DNA of 64,000 bases, taken from NCBI RefSeq assembly GCF_029893585.1, contig NZ_JARXYX010000008.1:1-64000 (forward strand), in the 5' to 3' direction. Positions 42,890 to 52,906 of the stretch are shown piece after piece. A program made the translations under genes and the position numbers. The first letter of the stretch is position 1. Every line of letters begins with the position of its first letter. Source of the DNA: Streptomyces sp. LBL. GTDB lineage: Bacteria > Actinomycetota > Actinomycetes > Streptomycetales > Streptomycetaceae. Below the pieces are notes generated by a model that had not been told where the DNA came from, made no database searches, and saw nothing but the letters and a program-made list of their open reading frames with translations.

Positions 42890-43018
42890 CTGGTGTCAAG
42901 GAAGGTAGCGCCACGTGACGGCAAAGAACAGAGGGGTAGCCGACTTTCCCTCGACACCGCTCATCGAATCTTTTCGACTCTTCAAGCATCTTGACCCCTC
43001 TCACCCCCGTCCCCACTA

Positions 43019-43032
43019 TGGGAGCGCTCCCA
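43019..43032 (+). promoter_or_regulatory. CebR-type operator, perfect
   Basis: TGGGAGCGCTCCCA, 47 bp before the GH48 start. CebR (LacI family) represses cellulase and cello-oligosaccharide genes at this sequence until cellobiose is present. Confidence 0.85.
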
Positions 43033-43078
43033 CTGGTTCAAGCCTTGACTTCTCCGAGCCGCAAGGAGGAACCAGCAC

Positions 43079-45994
43079 ATGTCCCCCAGGAAGAGACGCC
43101 GGGCCACTCGGCGTATCTGGACCGCTGCCCTGGCGGCCCTCGCGCTGCCGCTCGCGATGCTGAGTACGGGTTCGACTCCTGCTCAGGCGGCGCCGCTTCA
43201 GTGCAGCGTCGACTACAAGACGAACGACTGGGGCGCCGGTTTCACCGCGGATCTGACGATCACCAACCGCGGCACGGACGCCGTCAACGGCTGGACCCTG
43301 ACCTACGGCTACGCCGGCAACCAGAAGCTGGCGAACGGCTGGAACGGCGTCTGGTCCCAGTCGGGCCAGGCGATCACGGTGAAGAACGCCTCGCACAACG
43401 CCACGATCGCCGCCGGCGCGGCCGTCTCCGCGGGCGCGCAGTTCAGCTACAGCGGCACCAACGCGGCGCCGACGAACTTCGCCGTCAACGGCACCAGCTG
43501 CACGGGCGCGCACCAGCCACCCATCACCGTGCTGACCAGCCCCGCGGCGGGCGCGGTCTACACGCAGGGTGCCGCGGTCCCGCTCGCGGCGACCGCCGCG
43601 GCCGCGGACAACGCGACCGTCAGCAAGGTGGAGTTCTACGACAACACCACCCTGCTCGGCACGGACACCAGCGCGCCCTACTCGCTCTCCGCCTCCGGCT
43701 TGACCGTGGGCAGTCATTCACTGCTGGCCAAGGCGTACGACAGCCTGGGCGCGTCCGCGGAGTCCACGCCGGTCGGCATCACGGTCGCCTCGGGTCCCGT
43801 CGTGGTCGCCTCGACCAGCCAACTGGCCGTCCAGCAGGGCAAGACGGCGACGTACGACGTGAAGCTGTCGACGCAGCCGTCCGCCAATGTGACCGTGACG
43901 ACCGCCCGCACCACGGGCAACTCGGGCCTCACCGCGACCGGCGGGGCGTCGCTCACCTTCACGCCCTCGAACTGGAGTACCGCGCAGAAGGTGACGATCA
44001 CAGCGGACTCGTCCGGTACCGGCGCGGCGACCTTCGAGTCGACGGCCACCGGTCACGGCAAGGCCTCGGTGACGGTCACCCAGATCGCCGCGTCGAAGGA
44101 GTACGACGCCCGGTTCCTGGAGCTGTACGGCAAGATCACCAATCCTGCCAGCGGCTACTTCTCGCCCGAGGGGATCCCCTACCACTCGGTCGAGACGCTG
44201 ATCGTCGAGGCACCGGACCAGGGACATGAGACCACGTCGGAGGCGTACAGCTACCTCCTGTGGCTGCAGGCCATGTACGGCAAGGTCACCGGCGACTGGA
44301 CCAAGTTCAACGGCGCCTGGGAGATCATGGAGAAGTACATGATCCCCACCCACGCCGACCAGCCGACCAACTCCTTCTACAACGCCTCGAAACCGGCGAC
44401 GTACGCACCCGAGCTGGACACCCCGAACGAGTATCCGGCGAAGCTCGACAACTCGGTCCCCGTCGGTTCGGACCCGATCGCCGGTGAGCTGAAGAGCGCC
44501 TACGGCACGGACGACGTCTACGGCATGCACTGGCTGCAGGACGTCGACAACGTGTACGGCTACGGCAACTCGCCCGGCACGTGCGAGGCGGGCCCGACGG
44601 ACACCGGACCGTCGTACATCAACACCTTCCAGCGCGGCGCGCAGGAGTCGGTGTGGGAGACGGTGCCGCAGCCCACCTGTGACGCCTTCAAGTACGGCGG
44701 TACGAACGGGTACTTGGACCTCTTCACGGGTGACGCGTCCTACGCGAAGCAGTGGAAGTTCACCAACGCCCCCGACGCCGACGCGCGTGCCGTCCAGGCC
44801 GCGTACTGGGCGGACGTCTGGGCCAAGCAGCAGGGCAAGGGCGGTGACGTCTCGGCGACCGTCGGCAAGGCCGCGAAGATGGGTGACTACCTGCGCTACT
44901 CGATGTACGACAAGTACTTCAAGAAGATCGGCAACTGTGTCGGACCGTCGACCTGCCCGGCCGGCACCGGCAAGGACGCCTCGCACTACCTGATGTCCTG
45001 GTACTACGCCTGGGGCGGCGCCACCGACGCCTCGGCGGGCTGGGCCTGGCGCATCAGCTCCAGCCACGCCCACGGCGGCTACCAGAACCCCCTCGCCGCC
45101 TACGCACTCAGCTCCTACGCCGACCTGAAACCCAAGTCGGTGACAGGGCAGGCGGACTGGGCCAAGTCGCTCGACCGGCAGCTGGAGTTCTACCGCTGGC
45201 TGCAGTCGGACGAGGGCGCCATCGCGGGCGGCGCGACCAACAGCTGGGCGGGCCGGTACGCGACCCCGCCCGCCGGGAAGTCCACGTTCTACGGCATGTA
45301 CTACGACCAGCAGCCCGTCTACCACGACCCCCCGTCCAACCAGTGGTTCGGCTTCCAGGCCTGGTCGATGGAGCGAGTGGCCGAGTACTACCAGCAGACC
45401 GGCGACGCGGACGCCAAGGTCGTCCTCGACAAGTGGGTCGACTGGGCGCTGTCCAAGACCACGATCAACCCGGACGGCACCTACCGGATCCCCTCGACAC
45501 TCCAGTGGTCGGGCCAGCCCGACACCTGGAACGCGTCAAGTCCCGGCGCCAACAGCGGACTTCACGCCACCGTCGCCGACTACACCAACGACGTCGGGGT
45601 GACCGCCTCGTACGCCAAGACCCTGACGTACTACGCGGACCGCTCCGGCGACACCCAGGCGGCGAGCACGGCGAAGGCGCTCCTCGACGGCATGTGGAAC
45701 AACGACCAGGACGGCCTGGGCATCGCCGTCCCGGAGACCCGCGCCGACTACAACCGCTTCGACGACGGCGTCTACGTCCCCTCCGGCTGGACCGGGACGA
45801 TGCCGAACGGCGACGCGGTCAACTCCTCGTCCACCTTCGAGTCGATCCGGTCCTTCTACAAGAACGACCCGGCCTGGTCGAAGATCGAGGCCTATCTGGC
45901 GGGCGGAGCCGCGCCCTCCTTCACGTACCACCGGTTCTGGGCCCAGGCGGACATCGCCACGGCCATGGGCTCGTACGCGGAGCTCCTCGAATAG
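43079..45994 (+). CDS. secreted GH48 reducing-end cellobiohydrolase with CBM2 and Ig-like domains
   Basis: 971 residues: signal peptide, CBM2 (about 39-140; [19 protein letters not shown]), a bacterial Ig-like domain (about 147-240), a second beta-sandwich (about 242-340) and GH48 from about 345 ([48 protein letters not shown]). The catalytic glutamate is in the [12 protein letters not shown] stretch. GH48 is the key processive cellulase of many actinomycetes. ATG 43079 follows AAGGAGGA. It is divergent from GH5/GH6, each side with a CebR-type box. Confidence 0.95.
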   Translation: MSPRKRRRATRRIWTAALAALALPLAMLSTGSTPAQAAPLQCSVDYKTNDWGAGFTADLTITNRGTDAVNGWTLTYGYAGNQKLANGWNGVWSQSGQAITVKNASHNATIAAGAAVSAGAQFSYSGTNAAPTNFAVNGTSCTGAHQPPITVLTSPAAGAVYTQGAAVPLAATAAAADNATVSKVEFYDNTTLLGTDTSAPYSLSASGLTVGSHSLLAKAYDSLGASAESTPVGITVASGPVVVASTSQLAVQQGKTATYDVKLSTQPSANVTVTTARTTGNSGLTATGGASLTFTPSNWSTAQKVTITADSSGTGAATFESTATGHGKASVTVTQIAASKEYDARFLELYGKITNPASGYFSPEGIPYHSVETLIVEAPDQGHETTSEAYSYLLWLQAMYGKVTGDWTKFNGAWEIMEKYMIPTHADQPTNSFYNASKPATYAPELDTPNEYPAKLDNSVPVGSDPIAGELKSAYGTDDVYGMHWLQDVDNVYGYGNSPGTCEAGPTDTGPSYINTFQRGAQESVWETVPQPTCDAFKYGGTNGYLDLFTGDASYAKQWKFTNAPDADARAVQAAYWADVWAKQQGKGGDVSATVGKAAKMGDYLRYSMYDKYFKKIGNCVGPSTCPAGTGKDASHYLMSWYYAWGGATDASAGWAWRISSSHAHGGYQNPLAAYALSSYADLKPKSVTGQADWAKSLDRQLEFYRWLQSDEGAIAGGATNSWAGRYATPPAGKSTFYGMYYDQQPVYHDPPSNQWFGFQAWSMERVAEYYQQTGDADAKVVLDKWVDWALSKTTINPDGTYRIPSTLQWSGQPDTWNASSPGANSGLHATVADYTNDVGVTASYAKTLTYYADRSGDTQAASTAKALLDGMWNNDQDGLGIAVPETRADYNRFDDGVYVPSGWTGTMPNGDAVNSSSTFESIRSFYKNDPAWSKIEAYLAGGAAPSFTYHRFWAQADIATAMGSYAELLE

Positions 45995-46032
45995 TCCCCG
46001 CCAAGCGCTCCGCGGGTCGGGCGGTACGTGAG

Positions 46033-46098
46033 CTGTGGGCCCCGTCTGTGGCTGGTCGCTCCCACGCGGCGAAGCCGCAGATCGATACAGCAGCGCCC
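46033..46098. repeat. streptomycete intergenic repetitive element (REP-like)
   Basis: The stretch CTGTGGCTGGTCGCTCCCAC followed by the hairpin GCGGC-GAA-GCCGC and AGATCGATACAGC resembles a dispersed intergenic sequence I know from many Streptomyces genomes. It lies exactly between the GH48 stop and the stray CBM2 piece, so it may mark a recombination junction. Recognition is from memory. Confidence 0.5.
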
Positions 46099-46115
46099 GT
46101 CTCCGGAGCGCTTGA

Positions 46116-46457
46116 GAACTCCGCGCGCGCGGTCTCGTCACCTGCTCGGTGACGTACAAGGTCACCAACCAGTGGTCGGGCGGCTTCCAGGCGGACGTGC
46201 GGCTCACCAACACCGGGTCGGGGGCCTGGAACGGGTGGTCACTGGGCTGGACCTTCACCGACGGCCAGAAGGTCACGCAGGCCTGGAACGCCGAGGCCGC
46301 GCAGTCCGGCACGGCGGTGACGGCGAAGAACGTCGGCTGGAACGGGGCCGTGGCGGCCGGCTCGTCGGTGGGGTTCGGGTTCACCGGGAGCTGGTCGGGG
46401 AGCAATCCGAAACCGACCGTGTTCAAGCTGGGCGACCAGAACTGCAGGGTCGGCTGA
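46116..46457 (+). pseudogene. orphan CBM2 module, 5'-truncated gene
   Basis: A complete C-terminal-type CBM2 (TCSVTYKVTNQWSGGFQADV ... PTVFKLGDQNCRVG) with its stop, but no signal peptide, catalytic domain or ribosome site; an in-frame stop lies at 46113. It is the tail of a lost cellulose- or xylan-active enzyme, joined to GH48 downstream DNA at the repeat element. Confidence 0.75.
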
Positions 46458-46469
46458 GTCCGTGAGGCG

Positions 46470-46501
46470 CCCCCGTCCGGACACGGGTTCGGACGGGGGC
46501 C
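46470..46501 (+). terminator. strong terminator-like hairpin
   Basis: GCCCCCGTCCG ... CGGACGGGGGC, an 11-bp perfect stem just after the CBM2 stop. It would end plus-strand transcription from the GH48 side. Confidence 0.65.
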
Positions 46502-46635
46502 GGGCGAGGGCCGGGCGAGGGCCGGAGGGGCTGTGCCGGAGCCGCGCGGGGACTGCTTCACACCGCCGGTGAAGATCGCCGTCTCCGAGTCGACGTCGGG
46601 GGCGGGGGCGGCCTCGGCCTGCGGTTCTCAGCGGC

Positions 46636-48531
46636 TCATGGGGTGTGGACCGTCGGCCGCGGTGCCGTCGCCATCCCGTTGCCGAGGAAGAAGCTGGGGT
46701 GCGGCGGCTGATTGTACGCCGTATTCTGCCAGGCGAGTGCCGTGCGGTACATCGTGTCGTGCAGCAGCGTCGTGATCCTGGTGCCGGTCTCGACCGGGGT
46801 CGAGTAGATCCGCAGGGCCGTGTTGTCCGAGGTCGGCCAGACGGCCTCCTCGCGCCAGTCGCCGAGGATGTCCCCGGACAGGGACGGGGTCGCCTTGGTG
46901 CCGTTGTTGGAGTGGACTCCGGAACCGGTCAGCAGGCGGGTGTCGCCCGAGGTGCCGTACTTGTCGATGTGGGTGCCGTCGAGGAGTTCGCGGACGGTGT
47001 CGCCGTCCCACCAGCTGACGAAGTTGGTGCTGGAGGGCTCCCTGCCGAGGGAGGCGCCGGTCGCCGAGCGCAGGGTGGTGTCCGAGGCGGACCATGCCTC
47101 GGCGCCCGCGCTGCCGGCGTAGATGTCGGCGGCGACCCCGCGGCCGTTGTCGGCGCCGGAGACGGTCTGCCACAGCATGCTGCCGGTGCGCGCGTCGGCC
47201 ATCCAGGAGCCCGGCTTGCTGGTCTCCTCGTCGACCTTGAAGTACTCCAGGCCCGCCCGGGAGGGGTTGAGGTCGCCGAGGTGGGCCGCGTCGCCGTGGC
47301 CCTGCTTCGTCGTCCACAGCCCGGAGCCGTTGTCGTCCACGGTCATGGCGCCGTACACGATCTCGTCCTTGCCGTCGGCGTCGACGTCACCGACCGACAG
47401 GGCGTGGTTGCCCTGCCCGTCGTAGCCCTTGCCGCTGTTGGTGGAGGAACCGGTGTCGAAGGTCCAGCGGCGGGTGAAGGCGCCGCCCCGCCAGTCCCAG
47501 GCGGCGATGACCGTACGGGTGTAGTAGCCCCGGGCCATGATCAGGGAGGGGCGGGAACCATCGAGGTAGGCCGTCCCCGCGAGGAAGCGGTCGACGCGGT
47601 TGCCGTACGAGTCGCCCCAGGAGGAGACCGTGCCGCGGGCCGGGACGTGGTCGACGCTCTGCAGGGCCTTGCCGGTCCGGCCGTCGAACATGGTCAGGTA
47701 CTCGGGGCCGGACAGGACGTAGCCGCTGGAGTTGCGGTGGTCGGCCGAGGAGCTGCCGATGACCGCGCCGGTGCCGTCGACCGTGCCGTCGGCGGTCTTC
47801 ATGGCGACCTCGGCCCTGCCGTCGCCGTCGTAGTCGTACGCCTGGAACTGGGTGTAGTGGGCGCCGGAGCGGATGTTGCGGCCCAGGTCGATCCGCCACA
47901 GCCGGGTGCCGTCGAGCTTGATCCCGTCGACGAAGGTGTTGCCGGTGTAGCCGGACTGGGAGTTGTCCTTGGCGTTGGTGGGCTGCCACTTGAGGACGAA
48001 GTCGAGGGCGCCGTCCCCGTCGAGGTCGGCGACGGAGGCGTCGTTCGCCTCGTAGGTGTAGGCGACGCCGTCGGGGGTGGTGCCGCCGGCGGGCGGGGTG
48101 ATCGGAACATCCTTGTAGCCGGTGCGGAGTTGGACGGCGTGCACGGAGTCGGCCTGTTCCACGCCACCGACGACCGCGCGGACCGTGTAGTCGGCCTGGG
48201 CGGGTGCGCCGGAGTGGAAGTAGTTCGTGGAGCCGGTGACGGGCGTGGAGTTGACCTTGGTACCCGCACGGTAGACGTTGAAGGAGACGTCGTTCGGGTC
48301 GGTGCCGAGCCAGCGCCAGCTCACCAGGTTGCCGGCGTCGGTGTGCACGCTGACGACTCCGCGGTCGAGCTTCTCGACCTGGCGGGCGGTGGCGGCCTCG
48401 GCGGTGTCGGCGGTGGTCAGTCCGGCGCCGACGAGGGTCGCGGCGGCGGTCACCGCGGCGAGCAGCGCGCGGCGTCTGCGGTGTGCGGGAGCGAGCGGCC
48501 GGGGTTGCGGGTGCGCGTGCGGGTGCTGCAC
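46636..48531 (-). CDS. secreted rhamnogalacturonan lyase, PL11
   Basis: 631 residues with signal peptide. PL11 enzymes are eight-blade propellers that split the rhamnogalacturonan-I backbone. Seen are the N-terminal FN3-like part (RQVEKLDRGVVSV... VSWRWLGTDPNDVSFNVYR), calcium-loop motifs (VADLDGDGALDFVLKW, AYDYDGDGRAEVAMKTADG, GDVDADGKDEIVYGA) and the C-terminal NYNQPP-like TAYNQPPHPSFFLG. GTG 48531 has AGGAGG 8 nt upstream. It complements the GH105, GH28 and GH106 enzymes of the window. Confidence 0.92.
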   Translation of the reverse strand: MQHPHAHPQPRPLAPAHRRRRALLAAVTAAATLVGAGLTTADTAEAATARQVEKLDRGVVSVHTDAGNLVSWRWLGTDPNDVSFNVYRAGTKVNSTPVTGSTNYFHSGAPAQADYTVRAVVGGVEQADSVHAVQLRTGYKDVPITPPAGGTTPDGVAYTYEANDASVADLDGDGALDFVLKWQPTNAKDNSQSGYTGNTFVDGIKLDGTRLWRIDLGRNIRSGAHYTQFQAYDYDGDGRAEVAMKTADGTVDGTGAVIGSSSADHRNSSGYVLSGPEYLTMFDGRTGKALQSVDHVPARGTVSSWGDSYGNRVDRFLAGTAYLDGSRPSLIMARGYYTRTVIAAWDWRGGAFTRRWTFDTGSSTNSGKGYDGQGNHALSVGDVDADGKDEIVYGAMTVDDNGSGLWTTKQGHGDAAHLGDLNPSRAGLEYFKVDEETSKPGSWMADARTGSMLWQTVSGADNGRGVAADIYAGSAGAEAWSASDTTLRSATGASLGREPSSTNFVSWWDGDTVRELLDGTHIDKYGTSGDTRLLTGSGVHSNNGTKATPSLSGDILGDWREEAVWPTSDNTALRIYSTPVETGTRITTLLHDTMYRTALAWQNTAYNQPPHPSFFLGNGMATAPRPTVHTP

Positions 48532-48571
48532 GGGACGAACCTCCTGGGGGACGGACGGATTCCGTTCCCTG

Positions 48572-50070
48572 TCAGTCGCCACCGCGCGGGCTCGGGTTGC
48601 CGCCCCTCCCGGTCGATTCACCGATCCTGACCGGCACCGGTGCCTGGGGCATTCCGCCCGGATTCAGGTTCCATGCCTCGACGGTGAAGTCGCCGCGGCC
48701 GGTGCCTGTCGTGCGGGCCTGCAGCCGCCAGGGTCCGTCGGCGAGCGGATAGAACCTGAGGGTGAGAACCTGGCCGTCGGCGAGATGGATCTCGGCGATC
48801 GAACGGTCCACGATCACGCGGAACTCGACGGGAGCGCCGGGAGCCGCCGCGGCCGGGCACGGAACGACGTACGAGCCGCCGCGCGCCCGTGCGTCCAGTG
48901 ATGCGTGGCCGCGGTCGACGGTGAGTCGGCCTGCGGTGGGATCGATGGTGATGTCGAGGTACTCGGTGCCGTCCGCGGAGGTGACCAGGCGCAGGCCGCT
49001 GGTGCCCGTGGGGTCGGGCGTCAGGACGGCGGTGAGGTCGAAGGTGCCGCTGATATGGCCGAGTTCGGCTGTCTCGGACCGGCTGAGGTGTCCGGTGCGG
49101 TGCAGTACACGTGCGCCGCGCAGGGCGAGCAGTTCGCGGCGGGGCGTTGGACGACCGTGCCGTCGGCGGTGAGGGTCACCTCACGGGGGAGGGTGAGGAC
49201 GCCGGCCCAGCCGGCTTCGTCCACCCAGTCGGCGTCGCGGGCCTCCCAGGCCCAGCCCCACAGCAGCCAGCGGTCTTCTTCGGGTGCCTTGAGCAGGGCG
49301 GGGGCGTAGAAGTCCGGGCCGTGGTCCAGCGGTACCGGCGGTGCGGACGCCGTGAAGCGGCCGTCTTCCTCCCTGCCGGTGTGGACCGTCGTATGGCTGG
49401 GGCCTCCTTGCGGGGTCCAGTCGCTGACGATCAGGACGGCGCGGTCGCCGAAGGTGGCGTATTGAGGGCATTCCCAGCCCACCGCTTCGGCCGTGGAGGC
49501 GGGCCTGCTGGAGTGGAAGGGACCCCGATAGCCCCAGTTCTCCAGGTCGTCCGACTCGTAGAGAAGTGCCGCGCCACGGCCGTCGGCGAGGGCGGAGCCG
49601 ACCAGCATCCGCCAGCGGCCGTCCTGCTGCCAGACGTAGGGGTCCCGGTACATGGTGGTGTCGGCCGGTGGCTGTGGGATGAGCAGCTCAGGCCGCCTGG
49701 TCCAGGTGTGGCCGCCGTCGTGAGACTCGGCGGTGGTGACCGGCTGCCACCAGCGGTCGGTGCGGTGGGCGGAGTAGAAGGCGACCAGGCGGCCGTCGGC
49801 GGAGATCGCGTTGCCGAAGAAGCAGCCGTCGGCGTCGTAGCCGTCGGGGGTGAGGGCGAGGGCCACCGGGAGCGGTTCCCAGTTGATCAGGTCGGGGCTG
49901 CGGAAGTGGCCCCAGTGCATGGTCGCGTGCTGCGGTCCGTGCGGGTTGTACTGGAAGAACACGTGGTAATGGCCCTCGTGGAAGACCAGCCCGTTGGGGT
50001 CGTTGATCCAGTTGCGGGGCGGTCGCAGGTGTACGGCGGGCAGGTGAGGGTCTGCGGGCGGCGTGGACAC
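48572..50070 (-). pseudogene. GH32 levanase/sucrose hydrolase gene with frameshift
   Basis: The first frame (GTG 50070) has the GH32 signature NWINDPNGLVF with its nucleophile, the FRDP-equivalent MYRDPYVW and WECPQY with the acid/base. Near 49139-49146 the frame slips and reads a non-family tail to 49021. In the other frame the C-terminal beta-sandwich continues (RRELLALRGARVLHRTGH ... FRVIVDRSIAEIHLADG) to 48572. One extra C in the CCCC run would restore a protein of about 499 residues. It may be a true mutation or a sequencing slip. Confidence 0.75.
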
Positions 50071-50075
50071 ACGGG

Positions 50076-50089
50076 ACCTTTCGAAAGGT
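50076..50089 (-). promoter_or_regulatory. LacI-type operator ACCTTTCGAAAGGT at the GH32 start
   Basis: Perfect 14-bp palindrome overlapping the GH32 ribosome site (GAAAGG). Binding here would block expression directly. A LacI-family remnant lies next to it. Confidence 0.6.
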
Positions 50090-50113
50090 GCGGCAAGGCG
50101 CAGTGGGGGCGGA

Positions 50114-50434
50114 GCAGGAGAGAGCCTGCTCGCGGCGGGCCATCGGCCCCGGGCGCTCGTGTGCCTGACCGACCGGGTGTCACTGGGCGCCTACCAGGCG
50201 CTCGCTGACGCAGGTCTTTCGGTGCCCGGCGACGTGTCGGTGGTCTCCTTCGACGACCAGGACATCGCGTCCGCACTGCGCCCGGCACTCACCACCCTGA
50301 AACTGCAGCACTACCAGCTCGGCCGCCTCGCTGTGGAGCTGATTCTCGGCGATGGGCCGCTCCAGGCAGCCGTACACCGGGTGCCCCTGCCGCTTCGGGA
50401 ACGCGCCTCCATCGGCGCCCCCGCCCAGGGCTGA
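50114..50434 (+). pseudogene. C-terminal fragment of a LacI family repressor gene
   Basis: The frame encodes the last quarter of a LacI/GalR protein: PRALVCLTDRVSLGAYQALA, LSVPGDVSVVSFDDQDIASA, PALTTLKLQHYQLGRLAVEL, ending VPLPLRERASIGAPAQG. The DNA-binding and most of the sugar-binding parts are missing. It directly abuts the GH32 promoter, as an intact divergent regulator would, so a deletion probably removed its 5' part. Confidence 0.8.
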
Positions 50435-50461
50435 TCCCCGCCGGGCAGCGCTGTACCGGTG

Positions 50462-50767
50462 TCACTGGGCCCCGTGGCCTGGGGCGAGCGCCTCCACCTT
50501 CCGTGCGAGCTCGAAGTCCAGCTCGGTCACCGCGCCGCCCGCACTGTGCGTGTTCACGCTCAGGGACAGCGTGTTGTAGCCGAGGGTGAGGTCGGAGTGG
50601 TGGCCGAGTTCCTCCTGGACCTGGGCGATGTGGACGACCATCGCGGTCGCGGCGAAGTGATTGCCGAGCCGGTAGGACCGAGTGAGACGGTCACCGTCGA
50701 TCGACCAGCCGGGCAGCTCCGCGAGCCGGTCCTCGATCTCCTTCTGTGACAGCGGTTCCACGGGCAT
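50462..50767 (-). CDS. 4a-hydroxytetrahydrobiopterin (pterin-4a-carbinolamine) dehydratase
   Basis: 101 residues, full family length. Motifs: LPGWSIDGDRLTRSYRLGNH, VVHIAQVQEELGHHSDLTLGYNTLSLSVNTHSAGGAVTELDFELA. The EELGHHSD histidines are the usual active-site residues, with W in PGW. It recycles the oxidised pterin cofactor made by aromatic amino acid hydroxylases; no hydroxylase is adjacent. ATG 50767 with GGAAGGAG upstream. Confidence 0.95.
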   Translation of the reverse strand: MPVEPLSQKEIEDRLAELPGWSIDGDRLTRSYRLGNHFAATAMVVHIAQVQEELGHHSDLTLGYNTLSLSVNTHSAGGAVTELDFELARKVEALAPGHGAQ

Positions 50768-50986
50768 GACCTCGCTCCTTCCTGGATGCCGGGTGCTTCT
50801 TCAGCCTGCCACAGGTGGGCTGCTTCGGTCCTGGTCAGGAAGGTTCCCGCTGGTCAGCCGGGCAGCCGTCCGTTCGTGGTGGCGGAGACCGTTTCCTCTG
50901 CCTGACCGTCGTGCAGGCGGAGACCGTTCCTCTGCTGCCGTCGCCGTCCATGTGCCGGGTGCCGTTCCTCGACTACGGTCGTCCGT

Positions 50987-51856
50987 ATGACCACTGTCGC
51001 CCCCGGAAGCGCCGCGCCCGCCGCCACCCCCGCCGACCAGGGCGTCGGTCCCCTGCTGCGGGCGTGGCGGGAGCAACGGCGGGTCAGTCAGCTGGAGTTG
51101 GCGTTGCGGGCGGACTCCTCGGCCCGGCACATCAGCTTCATCGAGACGGGCCGCTCCAAGCCGAGCGAGGATATGGTGCTCAGGCTGGCCGAGCACCTGG
51201 ACGTGCCCGTCCGGGAGCGCAACGCGCTGCTGCTGGCGGCCGGTTACGCGCCCCGCTACCCGCACACCCCGCTGGACGACCCGGCGTTGGCCGCCCTGCG
51301 CGAGGGACTGCAGCGGCTGATCCAGGGCTACGAGCCCTACCCGGCGCTGGTGGTCGACGCGCTGTACAACGTCGTCGCGGCCAACCGGGGCGTCCTGATG
51401 CTCCTGGACGGCATCCCGGAGTCCCTGCTCACCCAGCCGCTCAACGCCATGCGGCTGACTCTGCACCCGGAGGGGCTGGCGCCGCGCATCCGCAACCTGC
51501 GTGAGTGGCGCGGGCATCTGCTCGCACAGATGGGACGGCAGATCGCCCTGCACCGCTCGCAGCAACTGCGGGCGCTGTACGAGGAGGTCGCGGCGTATCC
51601 GGTGCCGGAAGCCGGGGCGGAGGCTGAGACGGAGGCTGAGACGGAGGCGCCGGAGGAGGGTGGGGAACCGGCGGAGTCCGCCCTCTGCTTCGCGTTGCCG
51701 ATGCGGATCGAGCACGAGGGCCGGACGCTGTCCTTCGTCTCCTCCATCTCCACCTTCAACACCCCGATGGACGTGACCGTCGCCGAACTGGCCATCGAGA
51801 CACTGCTCCCGGCCGACCCGGCGACCGTCAAATACCTTCACTCGCTGCTTCCCTGA
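50987..51856 (+). CDS. XRE family regulator with MmyB-like ligand domain
   Basis: 289 residues: N-terminal helix-turn-helix (LLRAWREQRRVSQLELALRADSSARHISFIETGRSKPSEDMVLRLA) and the MmyB-like PAS-type domain (LIQGYEPYPALVVDALYNVVAANRGVLMLL, LRLTLHPEGLAPRIRNLREW). These regulators respond to small molecules, and fatty acids have been seen bound in a relative. An Ala/Glu-rich repeat (EAETEAETEAPEE) lies in the middle. ATG 50987. Target unknown. Confidence 0.9.
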   Translation: MTTVAPGSAAPAATPADQGVGPLLRAWREQRRVSQLELALRADSSARHISFIETGRSKPSEDMVLRLAEHLDVPVRERNALLLAAGYAPRYPHTPLDDPALAALREGLQRLIQGYEPYPALVVDALYNVVAANRGVLMLLDGIPESLLTQPLNAMRLTLHPEGLAPRIRNLREWRGHLLAQMGRQIALHRSQQLRALYEEVAAYPVPEAGAEAETEAETEAPEEGGEPAESALCFALPMRIEHEGRTLSFVSSISTFNTPMDVTVAELAIETLLPADPATVKYLHSLLP

Positions 51857-51995
51857 CGGGCCCCTGGCCGATCACCCACGAGGTGAAGGAGCCGCGGAGT
51901 AGCGCGGCAGTGACACAACAGCGGCTGTGAGCGCTGAGACTGATGACGGAGCATGAAACACTGCGTCGACCTTCGACGCGTAGGGGAGGCGTGGG

Positions 51996-52859
51996 GTGAG
52001 TGAGCGGCGTCCTGCGCCCACCGTGGGTCAGGTGGTCCTGGGCAGGCGGCTGCAGGAGCTGCGGGAGAGCGCCGGCCTCAGACGCGAGGAGGCCGCGCGG
52101 AGGCTGCGGGTGGCCCCCGCGACGATTCGGCGGATGGAGACGGCCGACGTCGCCCTGAAGATCCCGTACGTGCAGGTGCTGCTGGAGACGTACGGCGTCC
52201 CCGAGGACGAGACGGCCGCGTTCGTCGCGCTGGCCGAGGAGGCGAACCAGCCGGGCTGGTGGCAGCGCTTCCACGACGTGCTGCCGGAATGGTTCAGCCT
52301 CTATGTCAGCCTGGAGGGAGCCGCGCAGATCATCCGCTCCTACGAGCCGCACTTCGTCCCCGGCCTGCTGCAGACCGAGGACTACGCCCGCGCCGTCATG
52401 GAGGCCGGGACGATAGGGCAGACAGGGCCGGAGACGATCGAGCGGCATGTGTCGCTGCGGCTGGCCCGACAGCGCCTGCTGGAGCGGCCGAACCCGCCCC
52501 ACCTGTGGGTGATCATGGACGAGACGGTGTTGCGACGACCCGTGAGCATCCACGGCAAGGTCATGCGCGACCAACTGGACGCCCTCCTCCAGTTCGCCGA
52601 GGGCGACCGGGTCACGCTCCAGATCGCGGAGTTCGAGCAGGGCCCGCATCCTGGGACGTACGCACCCTTCTCCCTCTTCCGCTTCGCCGAGCCGGAGCTG
52701 CCCGACATGGTCTTCACCGAGTACCTCACCGGCGCCCTCTATCTCGACTCCCGCCGGGAGGTCGCCACGCATCTGGAGGTCCTGGACCACATGTCGGCGC
52801 GGGCGGCCTCGGCGGAGCGCACGAAGCAGCTGCTGCGGGAACGGCGCGAGGACTTCTGA
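51996..52859 (+). CDS. XRE family regulator with DUF5753 domain
   Basis: 287 residues: helix-turn-helix (LGRRLQELRESAGLRREEAARRLRVAPATIRRMETA) followed by DUF5753 (SYEPHFVPGLLQTEDYARAVM, RLARQRLLERPNPPHLWVIMDETVLRRPV). Such genes usually pair with a small DUF397 gene; none is seen here within 50 bp downstream or in the 139 bp upstream. GTG 51996. It probably controls developmental or antibiotic genes in the WhiJ-like manner, but no target is evident. Confidence 0.92.
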   Translation: MSERRPAPTVGQVVLGRRLQELRESAGLRREEAARRLRVAPATIRRMETADVALKIPYVQVLLETYGVPEDETAAFVALAEEANQPGWWQRFHDVLPEWFSLYVSLEGAAQIIRSYEPHFVPGLLQTEDYARAVMEAGTIGQTGPETIERHVSLRLARQRLLERPNPPHLWVIMDETVLRRPVSIHGKVMRDQLDALLQFAEGDRVTLQIAEFEQGPHPGTYAPFSLFRFAEPELPDMVFTEYLTGALYLDSRREVATHLEVLDHMSARAASAERTKQLLRERREDF

Positions 52860-52906
52860 GCGGAACCCGGTCAGGCGGCCCAGCCCAGCCCAGCCCATGA
52901 GCACTG

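Noticed and set aside
46645..48630. 661-codon plus-strand frame
   Set aside because: Antisense of the PL11 lyase, which has clear family motifs.
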